From contig JAODMX010000082.1 of assembly GCA_025464735.1 (NCBI GenBank), positions 1 to 5,280 of the forward strand: 5,280 bases of DNA. Direction: 5' to 3'. Every line of letters starts with the position of its first letter. The stretch's first letter is position 1. Origin of the DNA: Frondihabitans sp. GTDB lineage: Bacteria > Actinomycetota > Actinomycetes > Actinomycetales > Microbacteriaceae. Below the pieces are notes generated by a model. It saw only the letters and a list, made by a program, of their open reading frames with translations. It did no database searches and was not told where the DNA came from. Below, piece after piece: positions 5,041-5,280 of the stretch. Both the position numbers and the translations under genes were made by a program.

Positions 5041-5280
5041 CTGGGAGCGACTTCCGAGGCGGGAGGCGCCGGAAAGGGTGCTCCTCCGTACGTCGCGTCG
5101 AGGGCCTGCTGGATGGGCTTGTCCATCAAGAACTTCAGTTGATACCCGTTGACCCCATTCACATACGTGTTGTAGAAGTCCGCGGGTCCGGAGTCATTTA
5201 CGACCCAGGTGGCATTGGCAATCTTTGTGGTCGACGTGATCAACCAGTTCTGCACAGCGTTGTTGGTTGTACCCGTTTTC
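4935..5280 (-). CDS. Class A penicillin-binding protein, C-terminal part (enters from the right edge)
   Basis: The first visible codons on the minus strand read KTGTTNNAVQNWLITSTTK. KTGT is the third active-site motif of penicillin-binding transpeptidases, and the following strand (ANATWV, then a Gly- and Asn-containing stretch and YQLKFLMDKPIQQAL) matches the end of the transpeptidase domain of bifunctional PBP1-type enzymes that polymerise and cross-link peptidoglycan outside the membrane. After ALDATYGGAPFPAPP comes a tail of about 45 residues rich in Pro, Ala, Ser and Gly, usual for actinobacterial PBPs, ending at TAG (4937-4935). The glycosyltransferase domain, SxxK and SxN motifs lie beyond the window, so class A is inferred from the tail and the sequence after KTGT. 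114 residues are visible. Its last 106 bp overlap the convergent membrane-protein gene. There is no terminator between them that I can see. Confidence 0.82.
   Translation of the reverse strand, partial: KTGTTNNAVQNWLITSTTKIANATWVVNDSGPADFYNTYVNGVNGYQLKFLMDKPIQQALDATYGGAPFPAPPASEVAPSYSVPAPPPSAGTGSVGAGVIGPSTPPSAPATPGK

Noticed and set aside
1..5280. CRISPR arrays, tRNA genes, transposases, att sites
   Set aside because: I read both strands for regularly spaced repeats, cloverleaf arms with a T-loop motif and transposase motifs, and found none that hold up.

Overview
This is high-GC DNA with strong G/C bias at third codon positions, GTG starts, likely leaderless promoters and an F420-type (deazaflavin) oxidoreductase. 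Together these point to an actinobacterium, probably in or near the Microbacteriaceae. That placement is an inference from sequence style and gene families; no rRNA or other marker is present.

Left part (1-1783, all minus strand). The window opens inside the first 41 codons of a cytochrome P450 that reads off the left edge. A small AT-rich inverted repeat (183-214) lies before its start. Upstream of it are two genes of a spermidine/putrescine/phosphonate/iron-type ABC importer: a PotC-like permease and a PotA/FbpC-like ATPase, spaced 2 bp apart. Both look damaged. The permease lacks its first membrane segment and starts in a Gly/Ala-rich sequence unlike the family. The ATPase passes straight from just after its D-loop into its C-terminal TOBE-like domain, so the H-loop histidine and about 80 residues are missing. 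No substrate-binding protein or second permease is present.

Middle (1690-2663). The sequence upstream of the permease reads well as the last codons of a plus-strand gene ending at 1762. It is followed by a 72-bp near-perfect palindrome (1798-1869) and then by the end of a convergent minus-strand gene (1885-2610) for a six-segment membrane protein. This suggests that the palindrome was a shared terminator and that a rearrangement joined the ABC operon to the tail of another gene near 1677-1712.

Centre (2611-3591). The membrane-protein gene and a MarR-family regulator diverge from a 53-bp gap (2611-2663). The gap holds a TTGACA-17-AATAAT promoter for the membrane protein, a weaker candidate promoter for marR, and a dyad placed to block both. 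Both transcripts would start at or very near the initiation codon. Next to marR, on the same strand, is a small F420H2-dependent nitroreductase/quinone-reductase family protein. The unit looks like a small autoregulated stress or redox cassette.

Right part (3592-5280). A plus-strand polytopic membrane protein resembling GT-C/GT87 glycosyltransferases runs to 5040. It overlaps by 106 bp, tail to tail, the 3' end of a minus-strand class A penicillin-binding protein that enters from the right edge with its KTGT motif and ends in a proline-rich tail.

I saw no tRNA, rRNA, CRISPR array, transposase or clear novel defence or biosynthetic system. The most notable points are the doubly damaged ABC operon with its junction, and the compact divergent control region.
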